The notes beneath the pieces were generated by a model that did not search any database, was not told the origin of the DNA, and saw only the letters and a program-made list of their open reading frames with translations. This document shows positions 7,021 to 12,931 of a stretch of DNA of 12,931 nucleotides, piece by piece. Origin of the DNA: Asaia bogorensis (lineage in GTDB: Bacteria > Pseudomonadota > Alphaproteobacteria > Acetobacterales > Acetobacteraceae). Made by a program: the position numbers and the translations under genes. Position 1 is the stretch's first letter; each line of letters opens with the position of its first letter. The DNA lies in the NCBI GenBank assembly GCA_945886995.1, contig CAMCZJ010000074.1:1-12931 (forward strand), in the 5' to 3' direction.

Positions 7021-7971
7021 CTAAACGGAAAAGGCTGACAAGGGCGGGCGCGGTTCCCATGGCATCAGGCCAATACCCGCGCGCCAGGCTTCGGCAATTT
7101 GGCGCCGGGTCGCAAACCATACGCCTTGGTGTCGCGCCATATGATCAAGCAGTCTTTCAAGCCCGCCAATCCGTGCGGGCCGGCCAATGATGCGTAGATG
7201 CAGGCCAATGGAAAGCATCCTTGGCCCATGCGCGCCTTCGGCGTAAAGCCGATCAAAAGCCGCCATGCAGTAGCGCGCGAAATCATCTGCTTGCACGAAG
7301 CCGCCGCCTGGCTGAAAGCGCATATCATTGGTATCGAAAGCATAGGGCAGCACCACAATCTCGCGCCCCGCGCCATGCGCCATATAGGGTGTGTCGTCAT
7401 CATAGGCGTTGGAATCATACAGAAAGCCGCCATGATCCAACAAAAGCCGCCGCGTATTGATTGAGGTCGCAGAGCGCGTATGCCAACCAACCGGCGGCGT
7501 GCCGGCCGAGGTCGTAATCGCCGCGACAGCGCGCGCAATCACCTGACGTTCTTCCGCTTCAGGCATGTTCACTTGGCGTTCCCAGCGCCAACCATGGCTT
7601 GAAACCTCATGCCCATCCGCCACCGCTTCCGCGGCGATCCAGGGAGAATGATGCAAGGCGCGACCGCAGGCATTCAAAGTGGCCTGCACGCCATGGGCGC
7701 TAAGCGCCTTTCGGATGCGTCCCCAACCGCGCCTGGTGCCATAGGCGTAATGGCTTTCCATGCAAAGATCACGAGACCCCTCCACACGCTCCACCGCTTC
7801 GTAGATGAATTCATTGCTGGCATCGCCGGCGGCCAGCGAAAGTTCAGCGCCTTCTTCGATATTCACCATAAAGGAAACGGCAAGCTGTGCGCCCTTGGGC
7901 CAGCGCACTGCCGGTTCCGCAGCGTGATATCCGCGCAGATCGCGATCCAGGGGAAGTGGGGGATAGGTCAT
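7021..7971 (-). CDS. PuuE-type allantoinase-like polysaccharide deacetylase homologue
   Basis: A 316-residue cytoplasmic NodB-fold protein closest in style to PuuE, the allantoinase analogue derived from polysaccharide deacetylases, which opens the hydantoin ring of allantoin. Shared landmarks are VNIEEGAE (36-43) in place of the metal-binding TFDDGP motif, YGTRRGWGR (77-85), HEVSSHGWRW (121-130, His126), INTRRLL (171-177), the segment from YDSNAYDDD (185-193) to PYAFDTNDMRF (209-219), and SIGLHLRIIGRPAR (254-267). The usual HSxxH second histidine is Trp130, so the classical zinc triad is not intact; PuuE enzymes are reported to work without it. The start overlaps the upstream permease stop by one base (TGATG), implying translational coupling. 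Its place between an importer and a racemase-family gene suggests hydrolysis of an imported cyclic amide or ureide. Allantoin is one candidate, but the specificity is not visible. Confidence 0.88.
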   Translation of the reverse strand: MTYPPLPLDRDLRGYHAAEPAVRWPKGAQLAVSFMVNIEEGAELSLAAGDASNEFIYEAVERVEGSRDLCMESHYAYGTRRGWGRIRKALSAHGVQATLNACGRALHHSPWIAAEAVADGHEVSSHGWRWERQVNMPEAEERQVIARAVAAITTSAGTPPVGWHTRSATSINTRRLLLDHGGFLYDSNAYDDDTPYMAHGAGREIVVLPYAFDTNDMRFQPGGGFVQADDFARYCMAAFDRLYAEGAHGPRMLSIGLHLRIIGRPARIGGLERLLDHMARHQGVWFATRRQIAEAWRAGIGLMPWEPRPPLSAFSV

Positions 7972-8771
7972 CAGAAATCCGCGAGCTTGCGCAGCCCCAC
8001 CAGCCGATCGCCAATGATCATGACAATCACCGCGAGTAAGATCAGCCCCGCCGAAATGGCGGCGATGGTGGGGTCTGGGCGTTCTTCGACATATTGCAGC
8101 ATCTGGATGGGCAGGGTCTTGGTCCAGGCATCAGTGAAGAAGATGGAGACGGGATAATTATCCATCGAAGCAAGAAAGGCGAACATGCCCGATGTCAGGA
8201 AGGCTGGCCCGAGCGCCGGCACCAGCACGCGCCTGATGGCTTGCGCCGGCGAGCAGCCAAGCATGCGCGCCGCATCCAGAAGCGTGAAATCAAACAGGCT
8301 AAGCGCAGCAAGCACCGTGCGCACCACATAAGGCATGGTGATCACGACATGCGCCATTAGCAAGCTTGTCCAAGCCTCCCGCAGCCCGATGAGGCGAAAG
8401 CCCTGCAGCATGGCGATGCCAACCACCAGACCAGGCAGCATGAGGGGCGATACAAGAAAGGTCGCAATCGCTTCCCGCCCCGGAAAACGCCCGCGCACAA
8501 TGGCAATGGCGCAAAGCGTGCCCAGCACAAGTGAGATGAGCGTGGAAAGCCCCGCGATTTGCACGGAGGTGATGATGGAAGGCCAAAGCCCCCGCGTATT
8601 CGCAAGCCTTTCATACCAGCGGAGCGACCATTCCGGCGGCGGCAGCGTAAAGACAGCGGAATTGCCGAAACTGACCGCGACGGTCACCACCAAGGGTGTC
8701 AGCAGGAAAATCACCGCAGAGCCTGCGATGATCCACATCAGGGCCTGGGCAATGCGTTCCAGCGGCGTCAT
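7971..8771 (-). CDS. ABC transporter permease, PotC type
   Basis: The second inner-membrane permease of a polyamine-type (CUT1/POPT-like) ABC importer, 266 residues. Hydrophobic segments are seen near residues 9-35, 63-92, 101-125, 137-160, 190-205 and 236-257, about six helices. The EAA loop that contacts the ATPase reads DAARMLGCSPAQAIRRVLVP (about 164-183), with the expected Gly and downstream Leu-Pro. FLASMDNYPVSIFF (199-212) is characteristic of PotC-like subunits. The ATG start is inside an ATGA overlap with the preceding permease gene. It pairs with that permease and the ATPase at 9595-10668 to form the transporter core. Confidence 0.93.
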   Translation of the reverse strand: MTPLERIAQALMWIIAGSAVIFLLTPLVVTVAVSFGNSAVFTLPPPEWSLRWYERLANTRGLWPSIITSVQIAGLSTLISLVLGTLCAIAIVRGRFPGREAIATFLVSPLMLPGLVVGIAMLQGFRLIGLREAWTSLLMAHVVITMPYVVRTVLAALSLFDFTLLDAARMLGCSPAQAIRRVLVPALGPAFLTSGMFAFLASMDNYPVSIFFTDAWTKTLPIQMLQYVEERPDPTIAAISAGLILLAVIVMIIGDRLVGLRKLADF

Positions 8772-9598
8772 GTAAACCGACCTACCCGGCGCGCCAGTAG
8801 GCTGGAGAGCAGGACGATCATCACAGCAAGCACCAACAATACCGTCGCGGTGACGGACCCCAAAGCCTCATTGCGCATCAACAGGAAGGATCGCCCCGTC
8901 AGAGTTGCCAGGGTCTGGAACCGATCACCAATCAGCAGGCTTGGGATCACGAACATCGAAACAGCGAGCGAGAAGACGAAAGCGATCCCGCTGACAACGC
9001 CGGGCAAGGTCAGCGGCAGCAGAATGCGGAAGAAGCGCAACAATGGGCTCACACCAAGCGTCGCACCCGCTTCCATCAAGCGCGGATCAATCAGCTTCAC
9101 AACGGAATAAATGGGCAAGATCATGAAAGGCAGAAAGACATTGGCGGCACCGACGACCAACCCCGTTTCGGTAAACAGCAGTCGCTGCGGTTCAGACCAA
9201 ACGCCAATCCCCATCAGGAATTGTGAAACCACGCCATCGCGCCTGAGTACCACCTGCCAGGCAAAGGCCTTGACCACCACGCCAACCGACAGGGGCAGGA
9301 TGATGGCGGCAAGCAAAATCACCTGCACCATGCCCTTGGAACGCGCCAGGGCGAAGGCAACTGGATAGCCGATCAGAAGGCAAACCAGCGTCACCAGCCC
9401 GGCGATGCGCATGGTATTCCCGATCACGCGCCAGGAAAATGGATCAGCGAAGAATTCGGTAAACAGGGCGAAGGAAATGCCCTCAGGCCCCGTGAAGCTG
9501 CGCGCCAGAAGCCAGACCAGTGGCAGCGCATAGACCAGCGCAAGATAGGCCACCGCCGGTGCGGCAAGCCAGCCGATCAGGGAATGGTCCTGCTTCAT
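8768..9598 (-). CDS. ABC transporter permease, PotB type
   Basis: The first inner-membrane permease of the importer, 276 residues starting at MKQDHSLIGWL. About six hydrophobic segments are seen (near 8-31, 60-83, 92-112, 142-163, 195-220, 247-268). The EAA loop EAGATLGVSPLLRFFRILLP (about 176-195) is well formed. The segment DRFQTLATL after the fifth helix is typical of PotB-like subunits. The start at 9598 is chosen because it forms an ATGA overlap with the ATPase stop; the longer in-frame form from 9643 would only add an unconserved 15-residue tail inside the ATPase gene. Confidence 0.93.
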   Translation of the reverse strand: MKQDHSLIGWLAAPAVAYLALVYALPLVWLLARSFTGPEGISFALFTEFFADPFSWRVIGNTMRIAGLVTLVCLLIGYPVAFALARSKGMVQVILLAAIILPLSVGVVVKAFAWQVVLRRDGVVSQFLMGIGVWSEPQRLLFTETGLVVGAANVFLPFMILPIYSVVKLIDPRLMEAGATLGVSPLLRFFRILLPLTLPGVVSGIAFVFSLAVSMFVIPSLLIGDRFQTLATLTGRSFLLMRNEALGSVTATVLLVLAVMIVLLSSLLARRVGRFT

Positions 9599-10668
9599 GC
9601 GCCCGCCGCGCGCGGGAAGACCAGCGTGTCTTCCGGCAACCATGAAATCGGCAGTACGGCATTGGGCGCAATATCGCCGGGCAAGCGCGCGGATGTTTCC
9701 AGCAAAATGGGTTCATCTTCGCTGGATGCGAAATGCGCCTGCACCCGCGCGCCCTGAAACACTATGTCGGAAAGGCGTGGCGCGATGCTGTTATGCCCTT
9801 CCTGCGCGCCGAAGGATATCCGCTCAGGCCTGACGCCAAGCAGCACGGCGCTGCCACGCGCAAAGCGCCCCGGTGCCCGCAGCACGCCATGAGAGGTTTT
9901 CACGGTGATGGTGCCATCCGGGTCAGTTGCCGTCACTTCCCCGAAGATGCGGGTGGAAAGGCCGACGAATTGCAGCGCGAAAGGCGTGATGGGACGATCA
10001 TAGAGCGCTTGGGGTGTATCCAATTGCTCGATCCGGCCTTGATTCATCACCGCGATTCGGTCTGACATAACCAGCGCTTCGTCCTGGTCATGCGTGACGA
10101 AAATCGCTGTGGTGCCAAGTTCACGCAAAAGGCGCTTCAATTCCATCTGCATGGTCTCGCGCAATTTGCGATCCAAAGCGGAAAATGGTTCATCCAGCAG
10201 CAACAGCTTCGGCGCCACGGCAAGCGCGCGTGCGACGGCCACGCGCTGCTGCTGCCCGCCGGAAAGTGCGCGCACGGACCGATCGGCGAAATCCGCCATG
10301 CGCACCAGGTCCAAGAACCGGGTGACCGTGCCCGCGATATCCTGGCGGGAAGCGCGCCCGCGCAGCCCGAAGGCGATGTTCTCAGCCACGCTCAAATGCG
10401 GAAACAGCGCATAATTCTGAAACACCACGCCAACGTCACGCTTATGGGGTGGGCGCCCCGTGATGTCTTGGCCGTCAAGAATGGCCGCACCGGCATCGGC
10501 ATTGGTCAGGCCCGCGATGATGCGCAGCAAGGTTGTCTTGCCGCAACCGGAAGGGCCGAGCAGGGAGACGAATTCACCCTGCGCCACTTCCAACGCTACG
10601 CCATCCAGAACCGTGGCAGTGCCGAAACTTTTGCTGGCGTTCCTGACTTCCAGAAAAGCCCTCGTCAC
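9595..10668 (-). CDS. ABC transporter ATP-binding protein, PotA type
   Basis: The cytoplasmic ATPase that powers the importer, 357 residues. All nucleotide-binding motifs are intact: Walker A GPSGCGKTT (38-46), Q-loop Q84 in VFQNYALFPHL, signature LSGGQQQR (135-142), Walker B LLLLDEP (155-161), D-loop SALD (163-166) and H-loop His193 in VTHDQDEA. A C-terminal TOBE-like regulatory domain (about 235-350) includes LGVRPERISFG (277-287), as in PotA, FbpC and related proteins. The start is taken as GTG at 10668, which overlaps the binding-protein stop (GTGA); the in-frame extension to 10731 is unconserved. The second to fifth genes of the operon overlap their predecessors, so subunit levels are likely coupled. 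Confidence 0.94.
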   Translation of the reverse strand: MTRAFLEVRNASKSFGTATVLDGVALEVAQGEFVSLLGPSGCGKTTLLRIIAGLTNADAGAAILDGQDITGRPPHKRDVGVVFQNYALFPHLSVAENIAFGLRGRASRQDIAGTVTRFLDLVRMADFADRSVRALSGGQQQRVAVARALAVAPKLLLLDEPFSALDRKLRETMQMELKRLLRELGTTAIFVTHDQDEALVMSDRIAVMNQGRIEQLDTPQALYDRPITPFALQFVGLSTRIFGEVTATDPDGTITVKTSHGVLRAPGRFARGSAVLLGVRPERISFGAQEGHNSIAPRLSDIVFQGARVQAHFASSEDEPILLETSARLPGDIAPNAVLPISWLPEDTLVFPRAAGA

Positions 10669-11714
10669 AAAGCCATCTCTCGATCCCAGCGTTGCACCCA
10701 GGCGTTGCGATTTCCCGCAACGAAGGCCCAATCAATTGGGTGTACCGTGACACCGCTCGGCATGCCGGGCGGTATTGCGGCGTCCAGATTGGTTGGCAGG
10801 GCGAAGGTGGGTGGCGCAATGCGGTTCTGCACTTCGGCGCCAAGCAATTCATTCACATAAGCAAAGGCCAAATCCTGATGCGGCCCACCCTTGACCACGG
10901 CAATGCCGGAGGGGACCGGGAAAATCCCCTCACGCGGGGCCACCATGCCAACCGGCGCGCCATCAAGCCGGCGCTGCATCCCAAAGGAGGAAAGCGCACC
11001 CACAATCATATGCGCCTCACCCTGTTCCATCAGAGAGAATGCCTGCGGCATTTGGCTATAGGCGGTCAGAAGATTGGGCTTCAGGCGCCGGAAGCCGGTA
11101 AAGGCGGCATCAATATCCTTATAGGCTTCCGCCATTGGCTTGCCGGTCACCAGATGCGCCATCATGAAGATATTCGGCAGACCTTCAGTATTCTGCAGCG
11201 AAGGCACAATGATGCGGCCACGGAAGCGGCCTTCAAACATATCATTCCAGGACGCTGGCGGTGTGCGCAGCACATTGGAGTTATAGGCAATGCCCTGCCA
11301 GGGCTGTAGGTAATTGGCCCACATGCCATCCATATGCAGCGTGCCTGGCTTGAGCCGCGCGGCATTGGGCGCCTTTGCCGCGGTGATCGGTTCCAGCAAT
11401 CCCTCACGCACCGCAAGGATCATCACCGGATCATCCATCTGCACGACCGAGATATAGGGACGGTCCTTGTTCTTCTGCATCTTTTCAAGATTGACGAGGG
11501 ATCGGGTGCCTTCAAAGGTCAGGCGGCAGCGAAATTTGCGTTCAAATTCGGCCTGGACATGGGCTTCGAACCAAGGCTTGTGACTTGCGGCACCGCCGAT
11601 CACGATCTCGCGCGTTTGTGCCCGGACAATGCCGGGGCTGGCCAGCAGAAAGGCGCCGGCGCCCAGTGAGGTGGCGAAACGACGACGAGTGATCGAGACA
11701 TTGGGACGCGACAT
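10665..11714 (-). CDS. Tat-exported ABC substrate-binding protein (PotD/family 1-like)
   Basis: The periplasmic binding protein that defines the importer's substrate, 349 residues. The N-terminus has a twin-arginine signal (ITRRRFATSLGAGAFLLAS, residues about 7-25) ending near VRAQ, so export folded by Tat is expected. The mature part starts REIVIGGAASHKPWFEAHVQ and has the two-lobed layout of polyamine/iron/phosphonate-type proteins, with WANYLQPWQGIAYNS and PPASWNDMFEGRFRG around the hinge. The ATG at 11714 has a strong ribosome site (GGAGGG, about 6 bases upstream) and puts the Tat motif at the N-terminus; the extension to 11900 would place the sigma-54 promoter inside the gene and was rejected. 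It is the first gene of the operon. The residues do not let me name the ligand: polyamine, amino-acid-derived or ureide ligands are all possible. Confidence 0.92.
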   Translation of the reverse strand: MSRPNVSITRRRFATSLGAGAFLLASPGIVRAQTREIVIGGAASHKPWFEAHVQAEFERKFRCRLTFEGTRSLVNLEKMQKNKDRPYISVVQMDDPVMILAVREGLLEPITAAKAPNAARLKPGTLHMDGMWANYLQPWQGIAYNSNVLRTPPASWNDMFEGRFRGRIIVPSLQNTEGLPNIFMMAHLVTGKPMAEAYKDIDAAFTGFRRLKPNLLTAYSQMPQAFSLMEQGEAHMIVGALSSFGMQRRLDGAPVGMVAPREGIFPVPSGIAVVKGGPHQDLAFAYVNELLGAEVQNRIAPPTFALPTNLDAAIPPGMPSGVTVHPIDWAFVAGNRNAWVQRWDREMAL

Positions 11715-11745
11715 CACAAACCCTCCAGATGTTCGACCACGGGTG

Positions 11746-11761
11746 AGCAATCCGCGTGCCG
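11746..11761 (-). promoter_or_regulatory. sigma-54 (RpoN) promoter of the ABC importer operon
   Basis: Reading the minus strand, the site is CGGCACG-N4-TTGCT. It matches the -24/-12 consensus TGGCACG-N4-TTGCW at every base except the first. The invariant GG (11760-11759) and GC (11748-11747) are separated by exactly ten bases. Transcription would start near 11735, giving a leader of about 21 bases that contains the GGAGGG ribosome site and leads into the ATG at 11714. Position, strand and spacing all agree. Sigma-54 promoters need an NtrC-like activator, which fits a nitrogen-source operon. Confidence 0.72.
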
Positions 11762-11893
11762 AGGATTTCGTCGCGCTCGGCCTGTGAAAGATCGCTCGGA
11801 GCCCAAAAATGACGCAAAAAACTGCATTAAAGATAGCTGTATGAGCGTTTTTTAAGCGTTGTGGAGGCTGGCGGGCAGCATCTGGCCTGCCTC

Positions 11894-11911
11894 GCGCCAA
11901 GGTGATGGCGC
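11894..11911. promoter_or_regulatory. perfect inverted repeat, possible activator site
   Basis: GCGCCA, six-base spacer, TGGCGC. It lies about 160-175 bases upstream of the inferred sigma-54 start site, the usual range for an enhancer-binding protein. It is not a standard NtrC site: the NtrC arms GCAC/GTGC and their spacing differ. Perfect 6-bp arms in GC-rich DNA can also arise by chance. Confidence 0.35.
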
Positions 11912-11993
11912 CGGGGCCGCCTGCTTGACCGGGCGCAAGAAGAGTCCGGCTGGTGCGGGCGAAGAAGCAGGCCCTTCAGCTTGGAGACCGCCA

Positions 11994-12479
11994 ATGGCCA
12001 ATACCCCCCTGACGAAAGACCCGCTTCGGCGCTGGTATCTGCTGGCCAATAGCAGCCGGGCGCAGGCTTTTGTGAAGCGCGCCGAGGATTCTGGTTACGA
12101 CCAAGTGCGCGCCTGGGATGCGCCGGAAGCGCGCATGAAGAATTCAGAACTGGGGGAAGACAAACCTGGCCGCGCCTTTGCCGCCGGCGGCAGCGTCAGG
12201 CGCAGCGGCATTGAACTGGACGCCAAGGATGACAGCCCGAAGGAACACGCCAGGCGGGATTTCCTGGAAGCCCTTGCGGATGATCTGGCCGCGGCGCTCG
12301 CCGCAAAGCAAACGGACAGCATCGCCATCATCGCCCCCGCGCCGGTGGCCCACGCCATTGTCGAACACCTGCCCGGGCCCGCGCGCAAGGCGGTGCTTGC
12401 TGAGGAGCATCATGACCTGACAAGCCTGCCGCATGATCAGGTTTTCGCACGGCTTGATGCCTTCCGACACCGTATGTAA
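11994..12479 (+). CDS. host attachment protein family
   Basis: A 161-residue soluble protein of the family annotated as required for attachment to host cells, first linked to Agrobacterium. The family has an eRF1-like fold and its biochemical role is not settled. Landmarks are RRWYLLANSSRAQAFVK (12-28), the LGEDKPGRAF box (53-62), SGIELDAKDDSPKEHARRDF (71-90), AIIAPAPVAHAI (111-122) and the terminal HHDLTSLP (139-146). The ATG at 11994 is preceded by GGAGA seven bases upstream, and the protein length fits the family. The open frame back to a TTG at 11859 is unconserved and was trimmed. There is no signal peptide, so despite the family name a cytoplasmic location is expected. Confidence 0.85.
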   Translation: MANTPLTKDPLRRWYLLANSSRAQAFVKRAEDSGYDQVRAWDAPEARMKNSELGEDKPGRAFAAGGSVRRSGIELDAKDDSPKEHARRDFLEALADDLAAALAAKQTDSIAIIAPAPVAHAIVEHLPGPARKAVLAEEHHDLTSLPHDQVFARLDAFRHRM

Positions 12480-12528
12480 CAAATTCTGGGCTTGACCCGG
12501 GCTCAGCCAAACCCCCATCTCTCATCCC

Positions 12529-12837
12529 ATGAGCGACAAGCGCCCGCCCATCATCATTGACATGACGCCTGAGGGCGAATTCCGCGATCCGCCGCCACCG
12601 CCGGCGCCGCGCGGGTTTGAACGCGTTTTGGCGCGGCTTGGCGGTGTGGCAATGTTGGTGGCACTTGCCGCCGGTGGGTTATTGCTGGCCGCGCTCGCCT
12701 TGCTGGCGATTGGGGTTTTGCTGCCGATTGTGCTGGCGGCGGGCGCGATTGGCGCCATTACGGTTTGGTGGCGGCTTCGCAAAGCGCGCGCACGGGGCGA
12801 GAGCGCCATCATCATCACGCATATTGATGGGCGCTGA
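12529..12837 (+). CDS. small two-helix membrane protein, unknown
   Basis: A 102-residue protein I do not recognise as a named family. It has a short polar N-terminus (MSDKRPPIIIDMTPEGEF), a proline run (PPPPPAP, 21-27), then two closely spaced hydrophobic helices (about 37-61 and 62-81), a basic stretch WWRLRKARARG (80-90) and a short tail ending THIDGR. The basic patch suggests that this end faces the cytoplasm, so both ends may be inside. Codon use matches its neighbours and the GC-rich third positions support real coding. No clear ribosome site precedes the ATG. A TTGACC at 12492-12497 could be a -35 box for a nearly leaderless transcript, but no good -10 follows. Confidence 0.7.
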   Translation: MSDKRPPIIIDMTPEGEFRDPPPPPAPRGFERVLARLGGVAMLVALAAGGLLLAALALLAIGVLLPIVLAAGAIGAITVWWRLRKARARGESAIIITHIDGR

Positions 12838-12931
12838 AGGCTAGAGTATCCGTGATAGTCAAGCCACCCGCATTTGCCATTGTCTACCTTTTTTGAGTAG
12901 CGCGTTTGCGAGGATGATGAGCTTTCGCATG
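12838..12931 (-). mobile_element. probable end of an IS110-family insertion sequence
   Basis: The transposase tail at 12859-12931 implies that an element enters the window from the right. IS110 elements usually lack clear terminal inverted repeats, and none is visible, so the exact end cannot be set; the upper limit is the stop of the membrane-protein gene at 12837. Confidence 0.45.
12859..12931 (-). CDS. IS110-family transposase, C-terminal end (partial)
   Basis: At the window edge the minus strand reads MRKLIILANALLKKGRQW followed by five residues and a TGA stop at 12859. A final helix of the form MRKL-IILANALL-(6)-W is typical of the C-terminus of IS110/IS116-type transposases, DEDD recombinases. 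The rest of the gene lies beyond the window, so the ATG at 12930 is internal. Only 24 codons are visible, and the call rests on this tail motif. The element must end in the roughly 20 bases before 12859 unless the small membrane-protein gene is part of it or has been cut by it. Confidence 0.6.
   Translation of the reverse strand, partial: MRKLIILANALLKKGRQWQMRVA

Larger units (their letters stand above)
11715..11993. other. divergent intergenic region with curved-DNA and dyad signals
   Basis: This 279-base gap separates the minus-strand operon from the plus-strand host-attachment gene. Besides the sigma-54 promoter it holds an A/T-rich stretch (about 11805-11857) with A5 at 11805-11809, A6 at 11816-11821 and T6 at 11848-11853. 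Their centres are about one and three helical turns apart, so the DNA is probably bent. AGCGTT occurs twice, 11 bases apart (11844 and 11855). No convincing sigma-70 promoter for the plus-strand gene was found, and no small ORF with a ribosome site. Confidence 0.55.

Noticed and set aside
11894..11911. The dyad as a canonical NtrC-binding site
   Set aside because: NtrC sites have GCAC/GTGC-type arms with a shorter centre; these arms are GCGCCA/TGGCGC with six bases between, so only a generic activator site is suggested.
11859..11993. N-terminal extension of the host-attachment gene from a TTG at 11859
   Set aside because: The added 45 residues are low-complexity and unlike the family; the ATG at 11994 has its own GGAGA ribosome site.
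1..12931. CRISPR arrays, tRNA or rRNA genes, phage or toxin-antitoxin modules
   Set aside because: No regularly spaced repeats, cloverleaf-forming segments or rRNA-like stretches were seen, and every sizeable region is accounted for by the listed genes.

Overview
The window looks like a piece of an alphaproteobacterial chromosome. GC content is high (75% at 1201-1260 by hand count), and gene order and protein style fit the Acetobacteraceae (Roseomonas-like). The family assignment is inference; no rRNA or other marker is present.

Plus-strand left half (1-6199). The window opens inside a family-5 (peptide/opine-type) ABC solute-binding protein and keeps only its C-terminal part. After a weak terminator-like hairpin come two housekeeping genes joined by an ATGA overlap: glmM (phosphoglucosamine mutase, cell-wall precursor) and thiD (HMP/HMP-P kinase, thiamine). 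Next is a 775-residue protein of lower GC. Its two ends resemble the two halves of a DUF1217 protein, a family often found near flagellar genes. About 490 residues built mainly from two copies of a ~215-residue helical unit I do not recognise separate the halves. A PhzF-family isomerase follows.

Minus-strand operon (11714 down to 6232). Six genes run in one direction: a Tat-exported solute-binding protein, a PotA-type ATPase, two PotB/PotC-type permeases, a PuuE-type (allantoinase-like) polysaccharide deacetylase homologue, and an Asp/Glu/hydantoin racemase-family protein. Four consecutive junctions overlap (GTGA, ATGA, ATGA, TGATG), so translation is probably coupled. A strong sigma-54 type promoter (CGGCACG-N4-TTGCT) lies about 30 bases before the first start codon. 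Upstream of it are helically phased A/T tracts and a perfect 6-6-6 dyad, the usual layout for an enhancer-activated promoter. I infer nitrogen-regulated import and opening of a small cyclic amide or ureide. Both cysteines expected in an active hydantoin/Asp-Glu racemase are absent, so the last gene may do a different reaction.

Right end (11994-12931, plus strand unless noted). A host-attachment-family protein is followed by a small two-helix membrane protein. At the edge, on the minus strand, is what appears to be the 3' end of an IS110-family transposase.

The best candidates for something undescribed are the repeat-expanded DUF1217 protein and the sigma-54 controlled importer/deacetylase/cysteine-less racemase operon.
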